Assembly: GCA_030684775.1 (NCBI GenBank)
Contig: JAUXXW010000083.1
Coordinates: 16,452 to 80,451, forward strand
Reading direction: 5' to 3'
Length of the DNA: 64,000 bases
DNA from: Pseudomonadota bacterium
Lineage (GTDB): Bacteria > Pseudomonadota > Gammaproteobacteria > Burkholderiales > Thiobacillaceae
A program made the position numbers and the translations under genes. The notes beneath the pieces were generated by a model. It had not been told where the DNA came from. It did not search any database and saw nothing but the letters and a program-made list of their open reading frames with translations. Shown here piece after piece: positions 9,240 to 18,060 of this stretch (position 1 is its first letter; each line of letters opens with the position of its first letter).

Positions 9240-10688
9240 TTACTTGGCCGATACGCCGAGTGCCTTGACCGTCTCCATATTCATATAACCATCCATCGGC
9301 AGACCCTTGGCTTTCTGGTAGGCGGCGACCGCGCTCATGGTCTGGGCGTCCGAGTTTCCGGAGATCGCGCCTTGATAGAAGCCGGCTGCCTGCAAAGCCT
9401 TCTGGATTTCCGCGATTTTTTCCGGCGTGGCGTTGACGTCACAGAGGATCGGAGTCCAGTACTCCTGCACCGGGCAGACCATGGTTTCCTGCGCGACGTC
9501 GTTGTATTCGGCGGGAATCACGGTGCGCACTTCGCGGGCGGGCGACACCAGCTTGGTGACCTCACGTTCCGCGTATTCAGCCGGAACCGGGATGCGCTTC
9601 TCGGTGGCGGGCTGGACCATGGTCATGATTTCACGCTCGTAGTCGACCGGAACCACCTTGGTAAGGGTGGTGGCGGGCTTGACCAGCTTGGTGACTTCAC
9701 GCTCGGCATATTCGGCGGGAATCTCGACGGTGCGCGTCGTGGCCGGGGACTTCAGTACCTGCTTTTTGACCGTCTTGTATTCCGCCGGGACATCCTCGTA
9801 GCGAACGGTCGCCGAGGATTTGACCACCTGGCGGGTGACGTCCTCGTACACAGCCGGAACCTCGACAAGACACATCACCTGACCGGTCTTCTCGTCGATT
9901 TTCTGCAGGCTGGTCTGTGTGCCGGGTTTCCAGGTGGTGTAGGCCTCGCGCACCAGTTTCTTCTCGGTGACGGTTTCATACACGGCGGGGACGTCGATGG
10001 CATTCTTCGAAGCCGGCTTGACCAAGACCTTTTCCTCGGCGGCCTCATACACGGCGGGAACTTCTTCCAGACGGGTGCTGGCCTCCTTGACCAATACGCG
10101 CTCCTTGACCGTCTCGTATACGGCCGGAACCACTTCCTGGATTTCCTCGCTCTGGACGTGAACCTTCACGGCCTTGTACACGGGCGGAACGATTTCGATG
10201 CGCTCGCTGGCTTCCTTGACCAGCACGCGTTCCTTGACGGTCTCATACACGGCCGGAATGGTTTCGATGCGCTCGCTGGCTTCCTTGACCATCTTGCGGA
10301 CATTATCGGTACGGAAGGTGGCGGCTTTGGCTACCTTGGCGAAGCATTGGCCTGCCTGGGCATTCGACGGCACGCTGTCGCCGGCGATGGAGCCGGCCGG
10401 CAGCGGGCAAGGATTTGGTGCCGGCGCCAGCTTGGCGACCGGTTTGGGCGCGGGCTTGGGCGCGGCTTTGGGGGCGGGCGCCGGAGCCGGTTTGTCGACC
10501 GCGCACGGCGCCTCCAGAATGCCCTTGCCTGGGCAGCCGATGGTTCCGTACAGGTTGGCCCCGGTCGTGACGCCCGTGCTGCTGGCGGCGTTGGAGGGAT
10601 CGTAATAGGGGCCGGCTTGCGCGTTGCCGATTCCGGCGGTAGCCAGGGCGATACTCAAAGAACTCAGAACCAGTAGTGTGTTTCGCAT
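9240..10688 (-). CDS. Exported protein with about eleven VPAxYE repeats and a C-terminal peptidoglycan-binding domain
   Basis: 482 residues with a signal peptide (MRNTLLVLSSLSIALATAGIGNAQA), a Pro/Ala/Lys linker near 65-95, then about eleven imperfect repeats of roughly 22 residues built on VPAVYETVKERVLVKEAS between residues 135 and 395. The C-terminal 75 residues (KIAEIQKALQAAGFYQGAISGN, MSAVAAYQKAKGLPMDG) form a PG_binding_1 domain. Several cysteines flank the repeat block. It is probably a periplasmic or outer-membrane-linked, cell-wall-bound structural protein. RBS AAGGAG precedes the ATG, and its own terminator follows. I do not know a characterised homologue of the repeat block. Confidence 0.85.
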   Translation of the reverse strand: MRNTLLVLSSLSIALATAGIGNAQAGPYYDPSNAASSTGVTTGANLYGTIGCPGKGILEAPCAVDKPAPAPAPKAAPKPAPKPVAKLAPAPNPCPLPAGSIAGDSVPSNAQAGQCFAKVAKAATFRTDNVRKMVKEASERIETIPAVYETVKERVLVKEASERIEIVPPVYKAVKVHVQSEEIQEVVPAVYETVKERVLVKEASTRLEEVPAVYEAAEEKVLVKPASKNAIDVPAVYETVTEKKLVREAYTTWKPGTQTSLQKIDEKTGQVMCLVEVPAVYEDVTRQVVKSSATVRYEDVPAEYKTVKKQVLKSPATTRTVEIPAEYAEREVTKLVKPATTLTKVVPVDYEREIMTMVQPATEKRIPVPAEYAEREVTKLVSPAREVRTVIPAEYNDVAQETMVCPVQEYWTPILCDVNATPEKIAEIQKALQAAGFYQGAISGNSDAQTMSAVAAYQKAKGLPMDGYMNMETVKALGVSAK

Positions 10689-10841
10689 TGTTGCTCTCCT
10701 TGAACGTAGAAAACTTGCCTAATGAAATAGCGGTAATTGTGAATCGTGATTGTGAACCGAAAGCCGCCTGTTCTCAGTGGCGGCCATCACCCAACTTCAG
10801 TGTCAGCCTGGTTATTCCCGGAATGACACAGCCAACCTGCC

Positions 10842-11567
10842 TCATGAGGTCAACGCCTCGCGGAACAAAGCATCCGAGTTCAGCACGATCAAGGTGCCGT
10901 GGTCATATTCGATGAGGCCGGTTTCGACCCAGAGGCGCAACTGGCGGTTCACGCTTTCCCGCGAGACGCCGACCAGATGGCCGAGTTCTTCCTGTGACAA
11001 TTTGAGGCCAATGACGATGCCTTGCGGGGTCACCTTGCCATATTGCTGAACCAGATTGAGAAGGATTCGCGCCAGCCGCGCCGAGAGGTTGAGGAAACTC
11101 AGATTGCCCACCAACGTATTGGTGGCGCGCAGCCTTTGGGACATTTCCGCGATCAATTCCAGCATCACATGCGGGCGATTTTCCAGAAAGGGCAGAAAAG
11201 CCTGGCGGCGCAGCACCAGAAACTGGCAGCGCTCCATCGTGGTGACCGTGGCGCTGCGCGGCTCGCCATCGAACAGGGACATTTCGCCGAATACCTCTCC
11301 CGTGCCCAGAATGCTGAGGATGGCTTCCTTGCCTTCCTCGGATAGCAGACTGACCTTGACTCGTCCTTCCAGGACGATGTGCAGGCTGTCGCCCGCCTGC
11401 CCCACCTGATAGATGTCTTGCCGCGCGGACGCATATTCCTGGCGGGAGAGCCCGATCAGTTCCCAGGCTTCTTCATCGGTCAGCGCCGCGAAAAGCACGC
11501 TCTTCTGGCGCAAGGCGGCCAGATCGACCAGCTTGGCCGTAACAGGGGATTGGAGGTCGCTTGTCAT
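10842..11567 (-). CDS. Crp/Fnr family transcriptional regulator
   Basis: 241 residues: cyclic-nucleotide-binding beta roll at about 25-140 (VGQAGDSLHIVLEGRVKVSLLSEEGKEAILSILGTGEVFGEMSLFDGEPRSATV) and a winged helix at about 160-230 (LKLSQEELGHLVGVSRESVNRQL). GEMSLFDGEPRSA keeps the E and R positions that contact cAMP in Crp-like proteins, and no Fnr cysteine cluster is present. The effector is not proven. It lies upstream of the repeat-rich exported protein on the same strand, separated by about 150 bases. Confidence 0.93.
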   Translation of the reverse strand: MTSDLQSPVTAKLVDLAALRQKSVLFAALTDEEAWELIGLSRQEYASARQDIYQVGQAGDSLHIVLEGRVKVSLLSEEGKEAILSILGTGEVFGEMSLFDGEPRSATVTTMERCQFLVLRRQAFLPFLENRPHVMLELIAEMSQRLRATNTLVGNLSFLNLSARLARILLNLVQQYGKVTPQGIVIGLKLSQEELGHLVGVSRESVNRQLRLWVETGLIEYDHGTLIVLNSDALFREALTS

Positions 11568-11668
11568 CGGAGGTCTGCAAGAAAGAAGATCATGTATATA
11601 GGTTGATTGAATTACTCGGGTAAGGGGCGCAGTCTACACCCGCCCTCCGGCAAGTCATGTGAGCTGCG

Positions 11669-12763
11669 TCATAGGTCGGTTCGGACCGCTCCCCAGTCGA
11701 CCGGGAGAGGGTGGATGTCATAAGCCGGGTTGATCGCCATGGCCGCGCGCAGGGTGGTGAGGCGTTCCTTGCCGGCGGGGTGGCGGGCGAGAAGGTGAAG
11801 CAGCGCGTTCTCTCGCGCTGCCATTTTGCTGAAGAAGGTTTCCATTCCGTTTGCCGGTATCCCCGCGCGGTGCAGGCTTTTCAGGCCTTCCAGATCGGCC
11901 TCACTTTCCAGTTCATGGCTGTAGTTCAAGCTGTCCAGGTGTTCCGCCAGATTGCCCCAGACGCCTGCGGAATAGTTGCCCAGCAGCACCCCGAGAAGCG
12001 CGCGCGGGCCAACCGAATGGACCATGTTGCGCAGGGCGTGGCGCTGTTCCACATGGCTGATTTCATGGGCCAACACGCCTGCGGCTTCGCCCGCGTTGTC
12101 CGCCGCTTGGAGCAGCCCGGTGTAGACCACGATATGGCCGCCGGGCAGGGCGTAGGCATTGATCCGCGGGTCCACGGCGACATGGAATTGGTAGCGGTAG
12201 CGCGATTCGTCCGTCAGGCGTTTGCCGATTGCCGTTACTGCGGCGGATGCCGGGCCCTGTTCGGCCAGCTTGAGCGAGGGGCGCATTTGGGCGAAGACGA
12301 GATCGCCCAGGCGCTGTTCCTGTTCCAGGCTGATATGGGAGACGGCCCAATCGCCAAGGCGGTCGGCATTGGCCCGGAACAGCCCCAGAGCCAGCAATGC
12401 CAGAAGCAGGACAACGGCGAGCAAGACCAGGCTCGGTTTGAAGCGGCGCCCCTGGCTTTTTCGCACCCGCAGGAGTTGCTGGCCTATCTCCGCCGGGGCG
12501 AGTTGCGCGAAGGCTTCCAGCGCCTCCTCGCCCTGAAGCATGGCCGAATAGGCGCCATCGCTTGATTGCCAGGTGACCAGCCACTGACGGCCATCGTATC
12601 CCCCGGTTCGCAAAGAGAGCAGATGTGGCGGCACCAGGAACGAACCCTTGCGCAACGAAATCGCCAACGAGCCGTTCTCGAAGCGTGCCCGCGCCTTGAT
12701 TCCCGCCGGGTTGAACGAGGGGCCATAGAGCAGAACTTTGAACTCGGGTACGGGAATGCCCAT
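11669..12763 (-). CDS. M48 family metallopeptidase with N-terminal membrane anchor
   Basis: 364 residues. An N-terminal beta-rich domain of about 100 residues is followed by one transmembrane helix near 112-132 (LVLLAVVLLLALLALGLF) and an M48 catalytic domain with the zinc motif HEISH near residue 233 and the third ligand in SHELESEADLEGL. The orientation puts the protease in the periplasm and the front domain in the cytoplasm. M48 proteins of this kind serve envelope quality control. The N-terminal domain is unusual and I cannot assign it. Confidence 0.88.
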   Translation of the reverse strand: MGIPVPEFKVLLYGPSFNPAGIKARARFENGSLAISLRKGSFLVPPHLLSLRTGGYDGRQWLVTWQSSDGAYSAMLQGEEALEAFAQLAPAEIGQQLLRVRKSQGRRFKPSLVLLAVVLLLALLALGLFRANADRLGDWAVSHISLEQEQRLGDLVFAQMRPSLKLAEQGPASAAVTAIGKRLTDESRYRYQFHVAVDPRINAYALPGGHIVVYTGLLQAADNAGEAAGVLAHEISHVEQRHALRNMVHSVGPRALLGVLLGNYSAGVWGNLAEHLDSLNYSHELESEADLEGLKSLHRAGIPANGMETFFSKMAARENALLHLLARHPAGKERLTTLRAAMAINPAYDIHPLPVDWGAVRTDL

Positions 12764-12823
12764 CTGTCGGTATCAGTTATGCGCGGGCGCGTAGAATGCC
12801 CCGCTTTGGCCGAGTCTTCCAGC

Positions 12824-13432
12824 ATGAAACAGCAACTACTCGAACTATTTAATAAACGCTTCGCCTGCCACCTGTTTCAGGCTGACCGATTCATTGCCGC
12901 CGCCGACCTGGCTTATGTCCTGGAGGCGGGCCGGTTATCGCCGTCTTCCTTCGGTCTGGAGCAATGGAGATTCGTGGTGCTGACCGAGCCGCGCCACAAG
13001 CAGGATTTGCAGGCCGCCTGTTTCAATCAGCCGCAGGTGGGGAGCGCCGGCGCGGTGGTGGTGATCCTGGCCAAACTGGCCGACATGGACCCGGATTCCG
13101 ACTATGTCCGCCGTCTGCTGGCGCGCGAGTATCCGGGTGACCAGTTCGAGGGCGCGTTGAAGAATTACCGTGGCTTCCATGCCGCCACCGACGTCAAGGC
13201 CTGGAGCGTCACCCAGTGCCATATCGCCGCCGCCAACATGATGACCGCCGCGACTGCCGCGGGGCTCGATTCCTGCGCCATCGGCGGTTTCGATCCGATC
13301 GAGGTGCGGCGCCAACTCGACATCGACCCGAGCCGCTTCGAGCCGGCCCTGATCCTGGCATTCGGCTATTGCGCGGCGGACGGCGGCGAGAAACAGCGCC
13401 TGCCATTGGATGAACTGGTGGAATACCGCTGA
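12824..13432 (+). CDS. NAD(P)H-dependent nitroreductase-family oxidoreductase
   Basis: 202 residues starting MKQQLLELFNKRFACHLF. The nitroreductase fold is seen in LEAGRLSPSSFGLEQWRFVVL, the WSVTQCHIAAANMMTAATAAGLDSCAIGGFDP segment and the C-terminal ALILAFGYC. It should bind FMN; the substrate is unknown. The track frame runs 86 codons further upstream across the divergent M48 gene, so I use the family-like start. It overlaps the VanZ-like gene (TGATG). Confidence 0.88.
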   Translation: MKQQLLELFNKRFACHLFQADRFIAAADLAYVLEAGRLSPSSFGLEQWRFVVLTEPRHKQDLQAACFNQPQVGSAGAVVVILAKLADMDPDSDYVRRLLAREYPGDQFEGALKNYRGFHAATDVKAWSVTQCHIAAANMMTAATAAGLDSCAIGGFDPIEVRRQLDIDPSRFEPALILAFGYCAADGGEKQRLPLDELVEYR

Positions 13433-13797
13433 TGCCGCTGGCCAGGTACAACACCTGGCTCGTCCTGGGCTGGGCGCTGGCGCTGGCGGTGGTCATCCTG
13501 TCGCTGACGCCGAAACCGCCCTCGCCGGATGTTTCCCAGATAGACAAAGTCGGCCATTTTCTCGCCTACGCGGCGTTGATGGGTTGGTGGAGCCAACTCG
13601 ATACCCGCCACTGCCGCCTCGCTTTGATCTTCGTGCTCATGGGCCTGGCGCTGGAGATCGCGCAGAGCTTCACCGCCACGCGCGATGCCGATGTATTCGA
13701 CATGGCGGCCAACTGTTTCGGCACCGCCGTCGGCTGGTTCGCCACCTGGCTGAAACCCGGCTGGCTGCGCGGAATCGATAACCGGCTCGCCGCATGA
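13432..13797 (+). CDS. VanZ-like small membrane protein
   Basis: 121 residues with four hydrophobic segments and the VanZ-like core DKVGHFLAYAALMGWW and LALEIAQSFTATRDADVFDMAANCFGTAVG. Proteins of this family are common outside glycopeptide resistance and have no established role there. Start and stop overlap both neighbours by 1-4 bases, so it is the middle gene of a coupled three-gene set. Confidence 0.8.
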   Translation: MPLARYNTWLVLGWALALAVVILSLTPKPPSPDVSQIDKVGHFLAYAALMGWWSQLDTRHCRLALIFVLMGLALEIAQSFTATRDADVFDMAANCFGTAVGWFATWLKPGWLRGIDNRLAA

Positions 13798-14576
13798 ACG
13801 TCCACGCCGCCGCCCGTGCCGTGTTCGAAGAATGCGCGGTGGAAGCCAAGCTGGCCGGTGCCGCGCGCCTGTGGGCAGCGTGGCGGGCCGGCGATCTTGC
13901 GGTGGCTGAATCGGGTTGCCCGCTCGATACCCCCGGCCGACCCGCGCGGCCCGAATTATTGCCGCCGCAAGCCATGCCCCGACGCCAGCTCAACGGCCGG
14001 GAGAACCACGCCGCCCTGATTCACGCCCTCGCGCACATCGAATTCAACGCCATCAACCTGGCCCTCGACGCGGTGCAGCGCTTCCCCGGACTGCCGCCCG
14101 AGTTCTACGCGGACTGGTTGCAAGTGGCCGCCGAAGAGGCCTATCACTTCACCCTGCTGCGCGACCACCTGCGCGCGCGGGGCAAGGAATACGGCGACTT
14201 CCCCGGACACGACGGCCTCTGGGAAATGGCATTGAAAACCGCGTATGACCCGCTCGCGCGCATGGCCCTGGTGCCGCGCCTGCTGGAAGCGCGCGGCCTC
14301 GATGTGACGCCGGACATCCAGCGCAAGCTGAAAGGCTTTGGCGACGCGGCCGGCGCCGCCATCCTCGACATCATCCTGCGTGACGAAATCGGCCATGTCG
14401 CGGCGGGAGATCGCTGGTTCCGCTCTCTTTGCGCTGAACGTGGCCTGCAACCGGAAACGACGTTTCGTGAACTGCTGGCCACGCCGGGTGTGCCGCGACC
14501 GCGCGGCCCATTCAACGAAACGGCGCGCCTGGCGGCCGGTTTCAGTGAACAGGAACTCGCGGCCCTGAACAACTGA
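13794..14576 (+). CDS. DUF455 ferritin-like protein
   Basis: 260 residues with ferritin-like di-iron candidates: ALAHIEFNAINLALD, AAEEAYHFTLLRDHL and DEIGHVAAGDRWF, giving E..H, E..H and E..H pairs. The MPRRQLNGRENHAALIHALAHIE opening is typical of DUF455. The family resembles MiaE-like oxygenases but has no settled substrate. The ATG overlaps the VanZ-like stop (ATGA). Confidence 0.85.
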   Translation: MNVHAAARAVFEECAVEAKLAGAARLWAAWRAGDLAVAESGCPLDTPGRPARPELLPPQAMPRRQLNGRENHAALIHALAHIEFNAINLALDAVQRFPGLPPEFYADWLQVAAEEAYHFTLLRDHLRARGKEYGDFPGHDGLWEMALKTAYDPLARMALVPRLLEARGLDVTPDIQRKLKGFGDAAGAAILDIILRDEIGHVAAGDRWFRSLCAERGLQPETTFRELLATPGVPRPRGPFNETARLAAGFSEQELAALNN

Positions 14577-14671
14577 AAACGCGAAGGTGCGCGCGTCATG
14601 ATTCCGCCATGGCCGAGGCATCCCTTCGGCCCATCGCGCCGCATCTGTAGCGGCTTGGTGGATGGCCTGTC

Positions 14672-14748
14672 CGTAGGTTGGGCAAAGCGCGGCGTGCCCA
14701 ACAAACTGTGCGGAAATGTTGGGCACGCTTCGCTTTGCCCAACCTACG
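14672..14748. repeat. Inverted pair of palindromic repeat family A
   Basis: CGTAGGTTGGGCAAAGCG on the left is mirrored by CGCTTTGCCCAACCTACG on the right, separated by a short variable centre, within the 313-base gap between the DUF455 gene and the hydrogenase. I see no gene in that gap; the AT-richer 130 bases before the hydrogenase should hold its promoter. Confidence 0.9.
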
Positions 14749-14889
14749 TTTTTCATCCCTGTCGAAGCCTCGTCAATCTGCCGAGCGCTCAACGGTACTG
14801 ATTGACCATTCAATAAAACAGCAATTTCGCCGTTAATTCACTACGTTGGTTATATATCGACCGTACTGGGTGAATGGACGTGACTTGAA

Positions 14890-15831
14890 ATGGCGACACT
14901 CTTCTGGATTCAGACCGGTGCCTGCGGTGGCGACTCGCTCGCCATCCTGAGCGCCGAGGCGCCCAGCCTGGAGGGGCTGCTGGCGGAACATGGCGTGGAA
15001 CTGCTCTGGCATCCCTCCCTGTCGCACCGGCCCACGCGTCATTACGACCGACTGATTGAGCGCATCCTGGCCGGCGAACAGGCGCTGGACATGCTCTGCG
15101 TCGAAGGCAGCATCGTCACCGCGCCGCGCGGCACCGGGCTGTATGACAGCTATCACGGCCGCGCCAAGATGGATCTGGTGCGTGATCTCGCGCAACACGC
15201 CGGCGCGGTGGTGGCGATGGGTACCTGTGCCGCATTCGGCGGCGTCCACGCGGCGCCGCCCAACCCCAGCGACTGTATCGGCCTGCAATTCGACAAGGCC
15301 GCGCCGGGCGGGCTGTTCCCGCCGGAGTGGCGTTCGCGCCGCGACCTGCCGGTGATCAATGTGGCCGGTTGCCCGGCGCATCCCCACGCCATGACCCAGA
15401 CCCTGGCCTGGCTTGCCGGCGGCCTGCCCTTGCGTCTGGACGCACTGAATCGGCCGGCGGCGCATTTCAGCACCGTGGTGCACCAGGGCTGCACGCGTAA
15501 CGAGTATCACGAGTACGACGTCGAGGAGACCGAGTTGGGCGGGCGCGCCTGCCTGTTCTTCAATCTGGGTTGCCAGGGGCCGATGACTCAGGCGGTGTGC
15601 AACAGCGACCTGTGGAACGGCGTGAGCAGCAAGACCCGCGCCGGGGTGCCCTGTTTCGGCTGCACCGCGCCCACCTTCCCGCGCGATGAAGATCTGTTCC
15701 GCACCGAGAAGGTCGGCGATGTGCCCCTGCGTTTGCCGCTGGGCGTCGAGCGGCCGCGCTATATGGCTTACAAGAACCTGGCGCGGGCGGCGGCACCACG
15801 GCGGGTGAAAGACAAGAAAATGGAAACCTGA
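14890..15831 (+). CDS. NiFe hydrogenase small subunit, signal-less (group 2-like)
   Basis: 313 residues without a twin-arginine signal peptide, so the enzyme stays cytoplasmic. Cluster-binding cysteines are visible in MGTCAAFGGVHAA, NVAGCPAHPHA, HQGCTRNEY, FFNLGCQGPMTQAVC and GVPCFGCTAPTFP. The N-terminal motif reads TGACGGDS, with Asp where many small subunits carry a second cysteine; from memory, cyanobacterial-type group 2a subunits also have a non-cysteine residue here. It carries electrons from the large subunit, whose ATG follows its stop without a gap. An H2-uptake or H2-sensing role fits best. Confidence 0.9.
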   Translation: MATLFWIQTGACGGDSLAILSAEAPSLEGLLAEHGVELLWHPSLSHRPTRHYDRLIERILAGEQALDMLCVEGSIVTAPRGTGLYDSYHGRAKMDLVRDLAQHAGAVVAMGTCAAFGGVHAAPPNPSDCIGLQFDKAAPGGLFPPEWRSRRDLPVINVAGCPAHPHAMTQTLAWLAGGLPLRLDALNRPAAHFSTVVHQGCTRNEYHEYDVEETELGGRACLFFNLGCQGPMTQAVCNSDLWNGVSSKTRAGVPCFGCTAPTFPRDEDLFRTEKVGDVPLRLPLGVERPRYMAYKNLARAAAPRRVKDKKMET

Positions 15832-17348
15832 TGGCCCGCATCGAACTCAAACTTGACCTCAACCGGGTGGAAGGCGACCTGGAAATCGGTGTCACCCTGG
15901 AAGATGGCGTGGTCGTGGATGCCCGCACCATCGGCACCCTCTATCGTGGTTTCGAGCAGATTCTGGTGGGCCGCGCGCCGCGTGATGCGATGGTGATCAC
16001 CCCGCGCGTGTGCGGCATCTGCGGCACCGCCCACCTTTACGCGGCGGTGCTGGCCCTAGAGCAGGCCTGGAACCTGCCGGTGCCGGCCAACGCCACGCGC
16101 ATCCGCAATCTCTGCCTGATGGCCGAGGGCATCCAGAACGACCTGCGCCAGACCTTCCTGTTCTTCGCGCCGGATTTCTGCAATCCGCGTTATCAGGACC
16201 ACCCCTTGTTTGCCGACCTGATGGCCGCGTTCGAGCCATTCAAGGGCAGCCTGCACCGGGAAACCTTGCGGGTGACAAGGCAGGCGGTGGAGATCGTCGC
16301 CCACTTCGGAGGGCAGTGGCCGCATTCCTCCTACATGCTGCCGGGCGGCGTGGTGACGCCGCCGGACGAGCGCCGGGTGTTGGCCTGTCGCGCGGTATTG
16401 GATGAGGTACGCGCCTGGTACGAGCGGCGCATCCTCGGTGCGCCGCTGGACGAATGGCTGGCGCTGGATAGCGCCGAGGCTTTGTTCCTCTGGCTGGATG
16501 CGCCGGAACGCGCCGCCGGCGCGCTTGGCCTGATGACCCGTTTCGCCCGCTCGCTGGACATGCACCGCCTCGGCGCCGGCACCCCGCACATGATCAGCTT
16601 CGGTTCCTGGTGCGACCCACAAAGTCCAGGTGCACACCTGCTGCCGGCCGGTTTCTACGACGGCGATACAGGGGAAATCCAGCCGCTGGATCAAGCCCTG
16701 GTCAATGAACATGTGCGCCATTCCTGGTTCCGTCCCTACGCCGGTGGTTTGCATCCCTTCGTGGGCGAGACCGTGCCCGACTATCAGCCTGATAGCGACC
16801 GCTACACCTGGGCCAAGGCGCCGCGCTACGGCGGCCGGGTGGTGCAGACCGGTCCCCTGGCGGAATTGCTGATTGCCGGCGACCCGCTCATCACCAGCCT
16901 GCACGCCGCCGAGGGCGGCAACGCCTGGTTGCGCCAGTTCGCCCGCGTGCGCCGAGCCGGCGTGGAGTTGCTGCGGGCGCGGCAAATGCTCGAAGAATTG
17001 GCCGCCAACCTCGACGCGCCGCATTATCTGGCGCCGCCGCCGGGCGCCGAGCGCGACGGCCAGGGTTACGGTCTGGTCATGGCCGCGCGTGGCGCCCTGG
17101 GCCACTGGGTGAAGATCAAGGATGGCGTGGTGGAGAAATATCAGATCGTCACCCCCACCGCCTGGAATGCCTCGCCGCGCGACAGCTCCGGCGAGATGGG
17201 GCATTGGGAACGCAGCCTGCTTGGCGTGAAAGTGAGCGATCCGGACGACCCGGTGGAAATCGGCCATTTGATCCGCTCCCACGACCCCTGCCTGGTCTGC
17301 ACCGTGCACATGCTGGGCAGCGGCAAGAAACTGCGTTTTGCGCCGTGA
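15831..17348 (+). CDS. NiFe hydrogenase large subunit
   Basis: 505 residues with both NiFe ligand motifs: RVCGICGTAH near residue 59 and DPCLVCTVHML near the C-terminus, followed by a 10-residue tail that the maturation protease would remove after the histidine. The opening LDLNRVEGDLEI is typical. It catalyses H2 oxidation at the NiFe(CN)2CO site and pairs with the preceding small subunit. No hyp maturation genes lie nearby, so these must sit elsewhere. Confidence 0.95.
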   Translation: MARIELKLDLNRVEGDLEIGVTLEDGVVVDARTIGTLYRGFEQILVGRAPRDAMVITPRVCGICGTAHLYAAVLALEQAWNLPVPANATRIRNLCLMAEGIQNDLRQTFLFFAPDFCNPRYQDHPLFADLMAAFEPFKGSLHRETLRVTRQAVEIVAHFGGQWPHSSYMLPGGVVTPPDERRVLACRAVLDEVRAWYERRILGAPLDEWLALDSAEALFLWLDAPERAAGALGLMTRFARSLDMHRLGAGTPHMISFGSWCDPQSPGAHLLPAGFYDGDTGEIQPLDQALVNEHVRHSWFRPYAGGLHPFVGETVPDYQPDSDRYTWAKAPRYGGRVVQTGPLAELLIAGDPLITSLHAAEGGNAWLRQFARVRRAGVELLRARQMLEELAANLDAPHYLAPPPGAERDGQGYGLVMAARGALGHWVKIKDGVVEKYQIVTPTAWNASPRDSSGEMGHWERSLLGVKVSDPDDPVEIGHLIRSHDPCLVCTVHMLGSGKKLRFAP

Positions 17349-17390
17349 TGGCTGTTCATGAATGCCAGGCCCGACCCTTTGGCGGTTTAT

Positions 17391-17459
17391 GTAGCGCCGG
17401 CATCCCGGCCGGCTCTTCCGGGCATGCCAAGGACGCCGGCAGGGATGCCGGCGCTACAT
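17391..17459. repeat. Inverted pair of palindromic repeat family B (TAGCGCCGGC)
   Basis: GTAGCGCCGGCATCCC on the left is mirrored by GGGATGCCGGCGCTAC on the right, between the hydrogenase large subunit and the maturation protease. Related copies lie at 21871-21950 and, as one arm, near 47868. Confidence 0.85.
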
Positions 17460-17491
17460 CCCCCGCGCGTTCAGGCAAGGATTACAAGTTC

Positions 17492-17941
17492 ATGCGCCAC
17501 CTGATCGGCTTCGGCAACGACCTGCACGGCGACGACGGTTTCGGCATCGCCGTCTGCCAGCGCATGGCGGAACTGCCGTTGCCTGACGATGTACGGGTGT
17601 TCGCGGCGGGAACGCGCGGACTCGATGCGCTCGCTCTGTTCGAGGGTTGCGACGAAGCCATCATCATCGACGCCTCCGAGCCCGCCGGTCGGCCCGGCCA
17701 TCTTGCTTTCCCCGATCCGGAGACTTGCGCCGAGGATTCCAGCCTGCCAGGACATGGGGCCGGTGTCGGTTACCTGCTGCGCGCGTTGTCGGCGCTGGGA
17801 ACGCCTCCGCATTTGCGTGTCATCGCCGCCGAAGCGGCGGCGCTGACGCCATTCCACACGGAGCTTTCACCGGAAATGCAGGGGGCGGTGGAGGAAACCG
17901 TGGCGTTGCTGCGCGGCTGGCTGGGGGTGGACGGTGTCTGA
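17492..17941 (+). CDS. Hydrogenase maturation protease (HupD/HycI family)
   Basis: 149 residues starting MRHLIGFGNDLHGDDGFG, the family signature whose Asp is a nickel ligand. A second conserved region is IIIDASEPAG. It should cleave the C-terminal tail of the adjacent large subunit once nickel is in place. The start follows the palindromic repeat; the longer track frame runs back into the large-subunit gene. Confidence 0.9.
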   Translation: MRHLIGFGNDLHGDDGFGIAVCQRMAELPLPDDVRVFAAGTRGLDALALFEGCDEAIIIDASEPAGRPGHLAFPDPETCAEDSSLPGHGAGVGYLLRALSALGTPPHLRVIAAEAAALTPFHTELSPEMQGAVEETVALLRGWLGVDGV

Positions 17942-17971
17942 CGAGATGGAACGCTTCCACCACGATGCAAA

Positions 17972-18046
17972 CGTAGGTTGGGCAAAGCGCAGCGTGCCCA
18001 ACAACCCGCCACAATGTTGGGCACGCTGCGCTTTGCCCAACCTACG
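17972..18046. repeat. Inverted pair of palindromic repeat family A
   Basis: Same arms as at 14672 (CGTAGGTTGGGCAAAGCG and its mirror), placed directly before the PAS-GGDEF-EAL gene. Confidence 0.9.
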
Positions 18047-18060
18047 GTCAGGGATTGGCC

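Noticed and set aside
9162-10676. 504-residue plus-strand frame opposite the VPAxYE protein
   Set aside because: Its apparent repeats simply mirror the repeats of the real minus-strand gene, which has signal peptide, RBS, terminator and a known domain.
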